Source: Shuttleworthia sp045545575 (lineage in GTDB: Bacteria; Bacillota; Clostridia; Lachnospirales; Lachnospiraceae). Taken from it: 64,000 nt of DNA. The position numbers and the translations under genes were made by a program. Under the pieces are notes generated by a model. It ran no database searches and was not told the origin of the DNA. It saw only the letters and a list, made by a program, of their open reading frames with translations. The DNA lies in assembly GCA_045545575.1 (NCBI GenBank), contig JAZQBE010000112.1:1-64000 (forward strand), read 5' to 3'. Below are positions 50,217-58,702 of the stretch, one piece after another (position 1 is the stretch's first letter; every line of letters starts with the position of its first letter).

Positions 50217-51581
50217 ATGATCAATCGCTACGAGGTGATTGAAACCAACAAGATGGTGGAGCAGGAGAACCTCGACATCCGCACCATCACCATCGGCATC
50301 AGCCTCTTAGACTGCATCGACGCGGATCTGGACCGCCTCTGTGAGAAGATTTACCGCAAAATCACCACGGTCGCGAAGGATCTTGTGGCGGTGGGCGGCG
50401 AGATCGAGCGGGATTACTGCATCCCGATCGTGAACAAGCGCATCTCCGTGACACCCATTGCTTTGATCGGCGCAGCCGCGTGCCGCTGTCCCGCGGATTT
50501 CGTACGCATCGCGAAGACCCTTGACGAGGCCGCGAAAACGGTCGGCGTCAACTTCCTCGGCGGCTATTCCGCCCTGGTGTCAAAGGGGATGACCCCGGCC
50601 GAGGAGAACCTGATCCGCTCCATCCCGCAGGCCCTGGCCCAGACGTCCTTCGTCTGCAGTTCCGTGAACCTGGGATCCACCAAAACCGGCATCAACATGG
50701 ACGCGGTGCGCCTGATGGGCCAGATCGTCAAGGAGACGGCCGAGGCGACGAAGGAGCAGGATTCGCTGGGCTGTGCGAAGCTCGTCGTGTTCTGCAACGC
50801 GCCGGACGACAACCCGTTCATGGCGGGTGCGTTCCACGGCGTGACCGAAGCGGATGCGATCATCAACGTCGGCATCAGCGGACCGGGCGTGGTCAAAACC
50901 GCCCTCGAATCCGTGCGCGGCGAAAGCTTTGAGGTGCTGTGCGAAACGATCAAGCGCACGGCCTTCAAGATCACCCGTGTGGGACAGCTCGTCGCGAAGG
51001 AAGCGTCGAAGCGCCTGGGCATCCCCTTCGGCATCATCGACCTTTCCCTGGCGCCGACGCCCGCGGTGGGCGATTCCGTCGCGGACATCCTGTGCGCGAT
51101 GGGCTTAGAGCATGCCGGCGCGCCCGGCACGACCGCCGCCTTAGCGCTCCTGAACGACCAGGTGAAAAAGGGCGGCATCATGGCCTCCTCCTATGTCGGC
51201 GGGCTTAGCGGCGCCTTTATCCCCGTCAGTGAAGACCAGGGCATGATCGACGCGGTGGAAGCCGGTGCGCTGACCCTCGAAAAACTCGAGGCCATGACCT
51301 GCGTCTGCTCCGTCGGTCTGGATATGATCGCGGTTCCCGGTGACACGCCGGCGTCCACCCTTTCCGGCGTGATCGCCGATGAAATGGCCATCGGCATGAT
51401 CAACCAGAAAACGACGGCCGTCCGCCTGATCCCGGTGGTCGGCAAGGGCGTCGGGGAAATCGTGGAATTCGGCGGCCTCTTAGGGTACGCCCCGATCATG
51501 CCCGTCAACCCGTTCTCATGCGAAGAATTCATCGCGCGCAGCGGCCGGATCCCCGCGCCGGTGCATTCTTTTAAAAATTAA
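50217..51581 (+). CDS. PFL-family/UPF0210 protein
   Basis: 454 residues, standard for UPF0210 (DUF711). It begins ENLDIRTITIGISLLDC and contains FLGGYSALVSKGMTP near 115, VNLGSTKTGINMDAV near 148, and PAVGDSVADILCAMGLEHAGAPGTTAALALLNDQVKKGG near 283. The family is structurally related to pyruvate formate-lyase-like barrels, but its activity is unknown, to my knowledge. Encoded with its usual ACT-domain partner. ATG 50217 follows AAAGGAAG. Confidence 0.9.
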   Translation: MINRYEVIETNKMVEQENLDIRTITIGISLLDCIDADLDRLCEKIYRKITTVAKDLVAVGGEIERDYCIPIVNKRISVTPIALIGAAACRCPADFVRIAKTLDEAAKTVGVNFLGGYSALVSKGMTPAEENLIRSIPQALAQTSFVCSSVNLGSTKTGINMDAVRLMGQIVKETAEATKEQDSLGCAKLVVFCNAPDDNPFMAGAFHGVTEADAIINVGISGPGVVKTALESVRGESFEVLCETIKRTAFKITRVGQLVAKEASKRLGIPFGIIDLSLAPTPAVGDSVADILCAMGLEHAGAPGTTAALALLNDQVKKGGIMASSYVGGLSGAFIPVSEDQGMIDAVEAGALTLEKLEAMTCVCSVGLDMIAVPGDTPASTLSGVIADEMAIGMINQKTTAVRLIPVVGKGVGEIVEFGGLLGYAPIMPVNPFSCEEFIARSGRIPAPVHSFKN

Positions 51582-51591
51582 GGAGAAAACA

Positions 51592-53232
51592 ATGATTCAG
51601 GCAGCAAACGTCACGCTTCGGGTGGGCAAGAAAGCCCTGTTCGAGGACGTCAACATCAAATTCACCGAGGGCAACTGCTACGGCATGATCGGCGCGAACG
51701 GCGCGGGCAAGTCTACGTTTTTAAAGATTCTTTCCGGACAGCTCGAGCCGACGAACGGCGACGTCATCATGACGCCGGGTCAGCGTCTGTCCTTCCTGGA
51801 GCAGGATCACTTCAAGTATGACGCCTTCACCGTGCTTGATACCGTCATCATGGGCAACCGCCGGCTGTACGATATCATGAAGGAGAAGGACGCCATCTAC
51901 ATGAAGGAGGACTTCTCTGAGGAGGACGGCATCCGCGCCAGCGAGCTGGAAGCCGAGTTCGCCGAGATGGACGGCTGGAACGCCGAAAGCGACGCCGCGA
52001 CGCTCTTAAACGGTCTGGGCATCGAAACGGATCTGCACTACAGCCTGATGGGCGACCTGACCGGCGCGCAGAAGGTGAAGATCCTGCTCGCCCGCGCGCT
52101 GTTCGGCAACCCGGACATCCTGCTTTTAGACGAGCCGACCAACCACCTCGATCTCGACGCGATCGCCTGGCTTGAGGAATTCCTGATCGGGTTTGAGAAC
52201 ACGGTCATCGTCGTGTCCCACGACCGCTATTTCCTGAACAAGGTCTGCACGCACATCGCCGACATCGACTACGGCAAGATCGAGCTCTACGCCGGCAACT
52301 ATGATTTCTGGTACGAGTCGAGCCAGCTGATCATGAAGCAGCGCAAGGAGGCCAACAAGAAGAAGGAAGAGCAGATCAAGGAGCTGCAGGAATTCATTTC
52401 CCGCTTCTCCGCGAACGCCTCCAAATCCAAGCAGGCGACGTCCCGGAAACGCGCCCTCGAAAAGATCCAGCTCGACGACATCCGTCCCTCAAGCCGCAAG
52501 TACCCCTACATCGATTTCCGCCCGAACCGGGAGATCGGAAACGAAGTGCTGATGGTGGAGGGCATCTCCAAGACGGTCAACGGTGTCAAGCTCTTAGACA
52601 ACGTCACCTTCACCGTCGGCCACGACGACAAGATCGCCTTCGTCGGCGGCAACGAAGCGGCGAAGACGGTGCTGTTCGACATCCTGATGGGAAATATGGA
52701 GCCGGACGAGGGCACCTACAAATGGGGCGTGACGACGTCCCAGTCCTACTTCCCGAAGGACAACACGAAGATCTTCGATACGGATTATGTCATCGTCGAC
52801 TGGCTGACGCAGTTCTCTGAGATCAAGGACGCGACCTATGTGCGCGGCTTCCTCGGCCGGATGCTGTTCGCCGGCGAAGACGGCGTGAAAAAGATGCGGG
52901 TCCTGTCCGGCGGCGAGCGCGTGCGCGTGCTGCTGTCGCGGATGATGATCGAAGGCAGCAACGTGCTGCTCTTGGACGAACCGACCGACCATCTCGACAT
53001 GGAGTCGATCACGGCCTTAAACAACGGCCTGATCAAGTTCCCGGGCGTGCTGCTGTTTTCGTCCCGTGACCATCAGATCGTGCAGACGACGGCCAACCGG
53101 ATCATCGAAATCATGCCCGGCGGCTCGATCATCGACAAGGTTTCGACCTACGACGAATACCTCGAAAGCGACGAGATGGCCCGAAAGCGCCAGGTATATA
53201 CGATGTCGAAGGAGCAGGAAGCCGACGACTGA
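51592..53232 (+). CDS. ABC-F family ATPase (YbiT-like)
   Basis: 546 residues, two fused ABC domains and no membrane segments. The first domain has Walker A GANGAGKST near residue 36 and DEPTNHLDLDA; the inter-domain linker (about 235-305) is charged and helical. The second domain has LSGGERVRVLLSRMM and LLLDEPTDHLDM but a non-consensus Walker A, GGNEAAKT near 352, in place of GxxxxGKT. ABC-F proteins act on ribosomes as translation or antibiotic-protection factors. The whole-protein pattern fits the YbiT branch rather than known resistance proteins. Confidence 0.88.
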   Translation: MIQAANVTLRVGKKALFEDVNIKFTEGNCYGMIGANGAGKSTFLKILSGQLEPTNGDVIMTPGQRLSFLEQDHFKYDAFTVLDTVIMGNRRLYDIMKEKDAIYMKEDFSEEDGIRASELEAEFAEMDGWNAESDAATLLNGLGIETDLHYSLMGDLTGAQKVKILLARALFGNPDILLLDEPTNHLDLDAIAWLEEFLIGFENTVIVVSHDRYFLNKVCTHIADIDYGKIELYAGNYDFWYESSQLIMKQRKEANKKKEEQIKELQEFISRFSANASKSKQATSRKRALEKIQLDDIRPSSRKYPYIDFRPNREIGNEVLMVEGISKTVNGVKLLDNVTFTVGHDDKIAFVGGNEAAKTVLFDILMGNMEPDEGTYKWGVTTSQSYFPKDNTKIFDTDYVIVDWLTQFSEIKDATYVRGFLGRMLFAGEDGVKKMRVLSGGERVRVLLSRMMIEGSNVLLLDEPTDHLDMESITALNNGLIKFPGVLLFSSRDHQIVQTTANRIIEIMPGGSIIDKVSTYDEYLESDEMARKRQVYTMSKEQEADD

Positions 53233-53285
53233 CGGCAGATCATGTTTTTCTGCCCGGGTGTGTGCTGAAGATGAGGCGGTGTCCT

Positions 53286-56200
53286 ATGGAGTCCAGAAAT
53301 CAAAAGACGACACTCATTGCCGCGATCGGCGGAACGTTTCTTGTGCTGATTCTGATTGTCGGCACGGCCCTGTCGGGCCGCAGCGCGAAAACCGGAACGG
53401 AATCCGCCGCCCGTTCGGTCAGCCTTCTGTACCTCGACGAGCTTGCCGGCCGCCGGGAGCAGGTCGTTGCCGGAAACATGCAGGAAAAGATCAACGTCAT
53501 CGAGACGGCCCTGGAGCTGATGACGGAGGAAGACCTTTCCGATCTGGAGCACCTGCAGGCATACCAGACGCGCATGAAGCGCCTGTTCCGGCTGGAGAAG
53601 TTCGCCTTCGTCGACACGGAGGGCCGGATCTACACATCTTTGGGCATGCAGGAGGATATCGACACCTACGGGTTTGATTACCGCACTCTGCAGGGACCGG
53701 AAATCTCCGTCAAGAATCTGGAGAGCGAGGACAAAAAGGTCATCATCGCCGTGCCGGTGCAGAAGACCCTGCAGGGGAACGAGCTGCGCGTCTGCTTCAT
53801 GGAAATCGACATGGACGAGATGCTCTCCGGGGTTTCCCTGGACGTCCAGACGAACGACTCGACGTTCTGTAACATCTATAACAAAAACGGCATTGCCCTG
53901 ACGAATACGGTGCTGGGCGGTCTGGCGGTCGAGGACAACCTGCTCGAAGCGCTTTCCTTGGCCTCCTTTGACAGCGGCTATTCCTACGAACGGCTGCTTC
54001 AGGACTTTTCCGAAGGAAGAAGCGGCGTCGTCAGCTTCACATACGGCGGAATCCCGGAAACGTTAAGCTATGTTCCGGTAAAGGGCACGGACTGGTTTCT
54101 GACGTACCTGATCCGGGAGAGCGTCATCAGCGAAAATATCCGCGCCGTTTCCGACGGGATCATCCGGCGGAGCGTGATCCAGACGATTCTGGTGGCGCTG
54201 GTCTTAACGGCGATGTTCGTGTTTGCGTTTCTGCAGGAGCGCAAAAACGCGCAGCTGACCCTGGAAAAAGAAACCGCGGACGCCGAGAACCGCGTCAAGC
54301 AGGAGGAAATGGAGCATCAGCTTCTTCTGCAGAACGAGCTGCTTGCGCAGAAACAGCGCCAGGAAGAGCAGACCCGGATGATTACGGCGCTGGCTTCCGA
54401 CTACTGGAGCGTCTACTATCTGGATCTGGACACGGACGACGGGGTGTGCTATCAGGCCCATGAAGACCTGGAACACGGCTTTGCCGTGGGCGAACGGTTC
54501 AAATACCTGGAATCGGTCCGCGCCTATGCGAAGGCGAATATCAAAGAAGAGTATCAGGAGGAATTCCTGAATTTCGTACAGCCGAAGAACGTCAAGGCGC
54601 GGCTGTCGGAACAGCGGGTGATCGCCTGCCGGTACCTGGTGCACCGGCACGGCCGGGACATGTGGGAAGAAGTGCGTTTTGCCGGCGTCCGGCACCCGGA
54701 AAACCGGAAGGACCATCTGGTCCATGCCGTGGGCGCCTGTTTTGTGGACGTCGACAGGGAAAACCGTCTGCAGATGGAGCAGAAGCAGGTGCTGGAGGAT
54801 GCCCTCAAGGAGGCGGAGGCCGCCAACAAGGCAAAGACGGCCTTCCTTTCCAACATGAGCCACGAAATCCGCACGCCCATGAACGCCATCATCGGGCTGG
54901 ACAATATCGCGCTGAACGATCCGTCCATTTCCGCCCAGACGCGGGAGTACCTGGAGAAGATCAGAACCTCGGCGCATCATCTGCTGGGGATCATCAACGA
55001 CATCCTCGACATGAGCCGGATCGAGTCCGGGCGGCTGACCATCAAGAACGAAGAGTTTTCGTTCTCCAAGGCGCTTGAGCAGGTGAACACGATCATCAGC
55101 GGCCAGTGCCGGGACAAGGGCATCCATTACGAGTGCCGCACGAAGGGCCAGATCGACGAATACTACATCGGCGACGACATGAAGCTGCGCCAGGTGATGA
55201 TCAACATCCTCGGCAACGCCGTGAAGTTTACGCCGGCGGGAGGCACGGTTTCCTTTGATATCGAGGACGTCGCCCGCATGGACCGGAAAGCGACGCTGCG
55301 GTTTACGATGCGCGACACCGGCATCGGCATGAGCAAGGAGTTTCTGCCCCGGCTGTTCGACGCCTTCTCCCAGGAGGACTCGTCGAGCACGAGCCGGTAC
55401 GGAAGCACAGGCCTGGGAATGCCGATCACAAAGAGCATCGTGGAGCTGATGAACGGCACCATCGATGTGGACAGCGAAAAGGGAAAAGGAACGACGTTTA
55501 CCGTAACCCTGACGCTGACCCAGGCGGATCACGCCGCGGGCGAAGAGGACCTGGAGCTTCGGCCCCATGAAATGAGCGTCCTCGTCGTGGACGACGACCG
55601 CATCGCCTGCGAACACGCGAACGTGGTGCTCGGACAGACGGGCATCAGCTGTGAAACCGCCGAATCCGGCGAAGAAGCCGTAGAGATGGTCAAGGTGCGC
55701 CACACACGGCGGGAGGATTACAACCTGATCCTCGTCGACTGGAAGATGCCGGGAATCGACGGCGTGGAGACGACAAGGCGGATTCGCACCATCGTCGGGC
55801 CGGATACGCCCATCATCATCCTGACGTCGTACAACTGGGAAGACGTCGAAGAGGAAGCCCGCGCGGCCGGCGTCGACAGCTTTGCCGCGAAGCCCCTGTT
55901 TGCCGGGGCGGTGATGGACCAGTTCCGCGAAGCGTTTAAAAAGAAGAAAGCGAAGCTGATGCGCGAAACCGCCGATCTTGCCGGGCGGCGCGTCCTGCTC
56001 GCCGAGGACGTGGCCGTCAACGCGGAGATCATGATGATGGTGCTCGCCATGCGCGAGATGGAAGCGGATCACGCCGAAAACGGCCGGATCGCCGTGGACA
56101 TGTTCGCGGCCCGCGAGCCGGGATACTATGACGCGATCCTCATGGACATGCGGATGCCGGAAATGGACGGCCTTGAAGCGACGGCGACGATCCGCGCCAT

Positions 56201-56360
56201 GGACCGTCCGGACGCAAAGACGATTCCGATCATCGCGCTGACCGCCAACGCCTTCGACGAAGATGTCCAGCGAAGCATGCAGGCCGGTCTGGACGCGCAC
56301 TTAAGCAAACCGGTGGAGCCCGATCTGCTGTTTGAAACCCTCGAGCACCTGATCCGGTAA
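53286..56360 (+). CDS. Hybrid sensor histidine kinase with two receiver domains
   Basis: 1024 residues. In order: membrane helix (about 10-32), extracytoplasmic sensor region of Cache-like type (about 33-295), second helix (about 297-318), coiled coil and PAS-like region (about 320-500), HisKA with phospho-acceptor His526 in NMSHEIRTPMNAI, HATPase_c with DTGIGM and GLGMPIT near 709, receiver 1 (VVDDD near 766, phospho-Asp in LVDWKMPG near 818) and receiver 2 (LAEDVAVN near 905, Asp in LMDMRMPEMDG near 954). No output domain is present, so a partner such as an HPt protein is expected elsewhere. It sits 110 bases before the redox operon. The start at ATG 53286 is the best placed of several. Confidence 0.9.
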   Translation: MESRNQKTTLIAAIGGTFLVLILIVGTALSGRSAKTGTESAARSVSLLYLDELAGRREQVVAGNMQEKINVIETALELMTEEDLSDLEHLQAYQTRMKRLFRLEKFAFVDTEGRIYTSLGMQEDIDTYGFDYRTLQGPEISVKNLESEDKKVIIAVPVQKTLQGNELRVCFMEIDMDEMLSGVSLDVQTNDSTFCNIYNKNGIALTNTVLGGLAVEDNLLEALSLASFDSGYSYERLLQDFSEGRSGVVSFTYGGIPETLSYVPVKGTDWFLTYLIRESVISENIRAVSDGIIRRSVIQTILVALVLTAMFVFAFLQERKNAQLTLEKETADAENRVKQEEMEHQLLLQNELLAQKQRQEEQTRMITALASDYWSVYYLDLDTDDGVCYQAHEDLEHGFAVGERFKYLESVRAYAKANIKEEYQEEFLNFVQPKNVKARLSEQRVIACRYLVHRHGRDMWEEVRFAGVRHPENRKDHLVHAVGACFVDVDRENRLQMEQKQVLEDALKEAEAANKAKTAFLSNMSHEIRTPMNAIIGLDNIALNDPSISAQTREYLEKIRTSAHHLLGIINDILDMSRIESGRLTIKNEEFSFSKALEQVNTIISGQCRDKGIHYECRTKGQIDEYYIGDDMKLRQVMINILGNAVKFTPAGGTVSFDIEDVARMDRKATLRFTMRDTGIGMSKEFLPRLFDAFSQEDSSSTSRYGSTGLGMPITKSIVELMNGTIDVDSEKGKGTTFTVTLTLTQADHAAGEEDLELRPHEMSVLVVDDDRIACEHANVVLGQTGISCETAESGEEAVEMVKVRHTRREDYNLILVDWKMPGIDGVETTRRIRTIVGPDTPIIILTSYNWEDVEEEARAAGVDSFAAKPLFAGAVMDQFREAFKKKKAKLMRETADLAGRRVLLAEDVAVNAEIMMMVLAMREMEADHAENGRIAVDMFAAREPGYYDAILMDMRMPEMDGLEATATIRAMDRPDAKTIPIIALTANAFDEDVQRSMQAGLDAHLSKPVEPDLLFETLEHLIR

Positions 56361-56469
56361 ACCGGCCGTGGGGTTTTGCGCACACGAACCGCTTGCAATG
56401 CAGGAACGGTTCTTCTAATATATTTAGGTACTGTCGAATTGACCATGAATGCAGATGGGAGGTATTTCA

Positions 56470-56949
56470 ATGGATCAAAAGACGATTGATCTTTCCTTGC
56501 TGGATGACGTGCTGGCAGAATACGCATCCGTCAAGGGCAGCCTGATTACGATTTTACAGAAGACACAGGACATCTACGGCTATCTTCCCAGGGAAGCGGT
56601 CTGCCGGATCTCGGAAGCGACCGGCATCGCGGAATCCGAAATCATGGGTGTGGGCACGTTCTACACGCAGTTCCGTTTCGCCCCGGTCGGAAAATACCTG
56701 ATCATGCTCTGCCAGGGCACGGCGTGCCACGTGAATTCCTCCGAACTGATTCTGCAGACCGTGGAAGAGGAACTCGGCATCAAGGACGGCGGCACGACGG
56801 AGGACGGACTGTTCTCCTTAAAGTGCGTCGCGTGCTTAGGCTGTTGCTCGCTGTCCCCGGTCATGATGATCAACGAGGACACCTACGGCAGTCTGACGCC
56901 GGATAAGACCAGGGCAATCTTAAAGGAGTTAAGGGAGGCAGCGGTATGA
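56470..56949 (+). CDS. nuoE: NuoE/HydC-like thioredoxin-fold [2Fe-2S] subunit
   Basis: 159 residues. An N-terminal helical part (YASVKGSLITILQKTQDIYGYLP) and a thioredoxin-like [2Fe-2S] domain whose four Cys lie in CQGTACH (two) and CVACLGCC. It is the electron-relay subunit of NADH-linked complexes: complex I NuoE, bifurcating hydrogenase HydC and formate dehydrogenase modules. It overlaps the NuoF-like gene by four bases. The start at ATG 56470 follows GGGAGG; a slightly longer in-frame start exists at 56449. Confidence 0.92.
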   Translation: MDQKTIDLSLLDDVLAEYASVKGSLITILQKTQDIYGYLPREAVCRISEATGIAESEIMGVGTFYTQFRFAPVGKYLIMLCQGTACHVNSSELILQTVEEELGIKDGGTTEDGLFSLKCVACLGCCSLSPVMMINEDTYGSLTPDKTRAILKELREAAV

Positions 56950-58688
56950 GAGTCGTCATCGGAGAAGGCTCCTGCGGTATTGCGGCAGGCGCCGAGAAGG
57001 TCAGAAAAGCCCTCTTGAAAGAGAATCTGAAGCCGGAGATTTCCATCACCGGCTGTATCGGCATGTGCTATCTCGAGCCCATCGTGGACGTCTACGCGGA
57101 CGACGGCACGTTAACGCGCCTCGTCAAAGTCAGCGAAAAGGACGCGCCGGCGATCGCGGCGTTCGTCAACGACGGCGACCACGCTGCGGTGGAGAAGCTT
57201 GTCGTCACCGAAGAGGACAGCCAGTTCCTCAAAAAGCAGACCCGGATCGCGCTGCGCAACTGCGGCATCATCAATCCGGAGGAAATCGACGCCTATTTCG
57301 CGGCGGACGGCTACACGGCGCTGAAGAAGGCCGTGTGCGAATACACGCCCGAGAAGGTCATCGACGTCATCAAGACCTCCGGCTTGGCCGGCCGCGGCGG
57401 TGCGGGCTTCCCGACCTGGTTTAAGTGGAACGCCGCCCGGTCTGCCGAAGGCGACGAGAAATACCTGATCTGCAACGCCGACGAAGGCGACCCGGGCGCG
57501 TTCATGGACCGCGCCGTCATCGAGTCCGATCCTCACAACCTGATCGAAGGCATGCTGATCGGCGCCTACGCCATCGGCGCGAAGCACGCCGTGGTTTACG
57601 TGCGCGCGGAGTATCCCCTGGCCATCAAGCGCCTGACCCGCGCCATCGAACAGGCGAAGGAAAAGGGCATCATCGGCGAGAACATCTTCGGAACCGATTT
57701 CTCCTGTGACTTCATGATCAAGGCCGGCGCCGGCGCCTTCGTGTGCGGCGAGGAAACCGCCCTGATTGAGAGTCTGGAAGGCCACCGCGGCATGCCGCGC
57801 CTGAAGCCGCCGTTCCCGGCCCAGTCCGGCTTCTGGCGCAAGCCCTCCAACATCAACAACGTCGAAACCTTCGCAAACGTCGCCTGGATCATCAACAACG
57901 GCGGCGAAGCCTTCGCGGCCATGGGCACCGAGGGCAGCAAGGGCACGAAGGTCTTCGCGGTCACCGGCAAGGTGAAGCGCAGCGGCCTCGTGGAAATCCC
58001 CATGGGCAAGACCCTGCGCGACGTCATCTTTGACATCGGCGGCGGCATGAAGACGGACAAGGCCTTCAAGGCCGTGCAGATGGGCGGCCCCTCCGGCGGA
58101 TGTATTCCGGCGGATCTGATCGATACCGTCATCGACTACAAGGCCCTCGGCGCCACCGGCGCCATCATGGGCAGCGGCGGTATGGTCGACATGGACGAGA
58201 GTACCTGCATGGTGGGCATGGCGAAATTCTTCCTGGACTTCACGGCCAAGGAAAGCTGCGGAAAGTGCATCCACTGCCGCATCGGCACCAAGCGCATGCT
58301 CGAAATGCTTGAGCGCATCACGAAGGGCGAAGGCAAGGAGGGCGACATCGAGCTCCTGGAAGAGCTGTGCTACGCCATCAAGGACGGCGCGCTCTGCGGC
58401 CTCGGCCAGACGGCGCCGAACCCCGTTCTGACCACGATCAAGTATTTCCGCGACGAGTACGAAGCGCACATCAAAGAGAAGCGCTGCCCGGCCGGCGAAT
58501 GCCGCGATCTGATTTCCTACCGGATCAACGCCGACGCCTGCCGCGGATGTACGATGTGTGCGAGAAACTGCCCGGTCGGCGCGATCACCGGCGCGGTCAA
58601 ACAGCCGCACGTCATCGATGCCGACAAGTGCGTCAAGTGCGGCAAGTGCTATTCCGTCTGCAAGTTTGACGCGGTGGAAAGAGTCTAA
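56946..58688 (+). CDS. nuoF: NuoF/HydB-like NADH-binding flavoprotein-FeS subunit
   Basis: 580 residues. An N-terminal thioredoxin-like [2Fe-2S] segment (about 1-90, CGIAAGAE and CIGMCYLEP) precedes the NuoF core, with the FMN/NADH motifs GRGGAGFPTWFKW near 145 and CNADEGDPGAFMDR near 177 and the N3-type cluster ESCGKCIHCRIG near 438. Two C-terminal [4Fe-4S] ferredoxin motifs follow (CRGCTMCARNCP and CVKCGKCYSVCK, about 533-575). This layout matches HydB/NuoF of bifurcating or NAD-linked hydrogenase and dehydrogenase complexes, not respiratory complex I. Cytoplasmic. It probably forms a complex with the flanking gene products. Confidence 0.92.
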   Translation: MRVVIGEGSCGIAAGAEKVRKALLKENLKPEISITGCIGMCYLEPIVDVYADDGTLTRLVKVSEKDAPAIAAFVNDGDHAAVEKLVVTEEDSQFLKKQTRIALRNCGIINPEEIDAYFAADGYTALKKAVCEYTPEKVIDVIKTSGLAGRGGAGFPTWFKWNAARSAEGDEKYLICNADEGDPGAFMDRAVIESDPHNLIEGMLIGAYAIGAKHAVVYVRAEYPLAIKRLTRAIEQAKEKGIIGENIFGTDFSCDFMIKAGAGAFVCGEETALIESLEGHRGMPRLKPPFPAQSGFWRKPSNINNVETFANVAWIINNGGEAFAAMGTEGSKGTKVFAVTGKVKRSGLVEIPMGKTLRDVIFDIGGGMKTDKAFKAVQMGGPSGGCIPADLIDTVIDYKALGATGAIMGSGGMVDMDESTCMVGMAKFFLDFTAKESCGKCIHCRIGTKRMLEMLERITKGEGKEGDIELLEELCYAIKDGALCGLGQTAPNPVLTTIKYFRDEYEAHIKEKRCPAGECRDLISYRINADACRGCTMCARNCPVGAITGAVKQPHVIDADKCVKCGKCYSVCKFDAVERV

Positions 58689-58702
58689 GGGGGTGCGAGA
58701 AG

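Noticed and set aside
51592..53232. ABC-F antibiotic-resistance determinant
   Set aside because: The domain pattern fits the housekeeping YbiT-like branch; no linked resistance or mobile genes are nearby.
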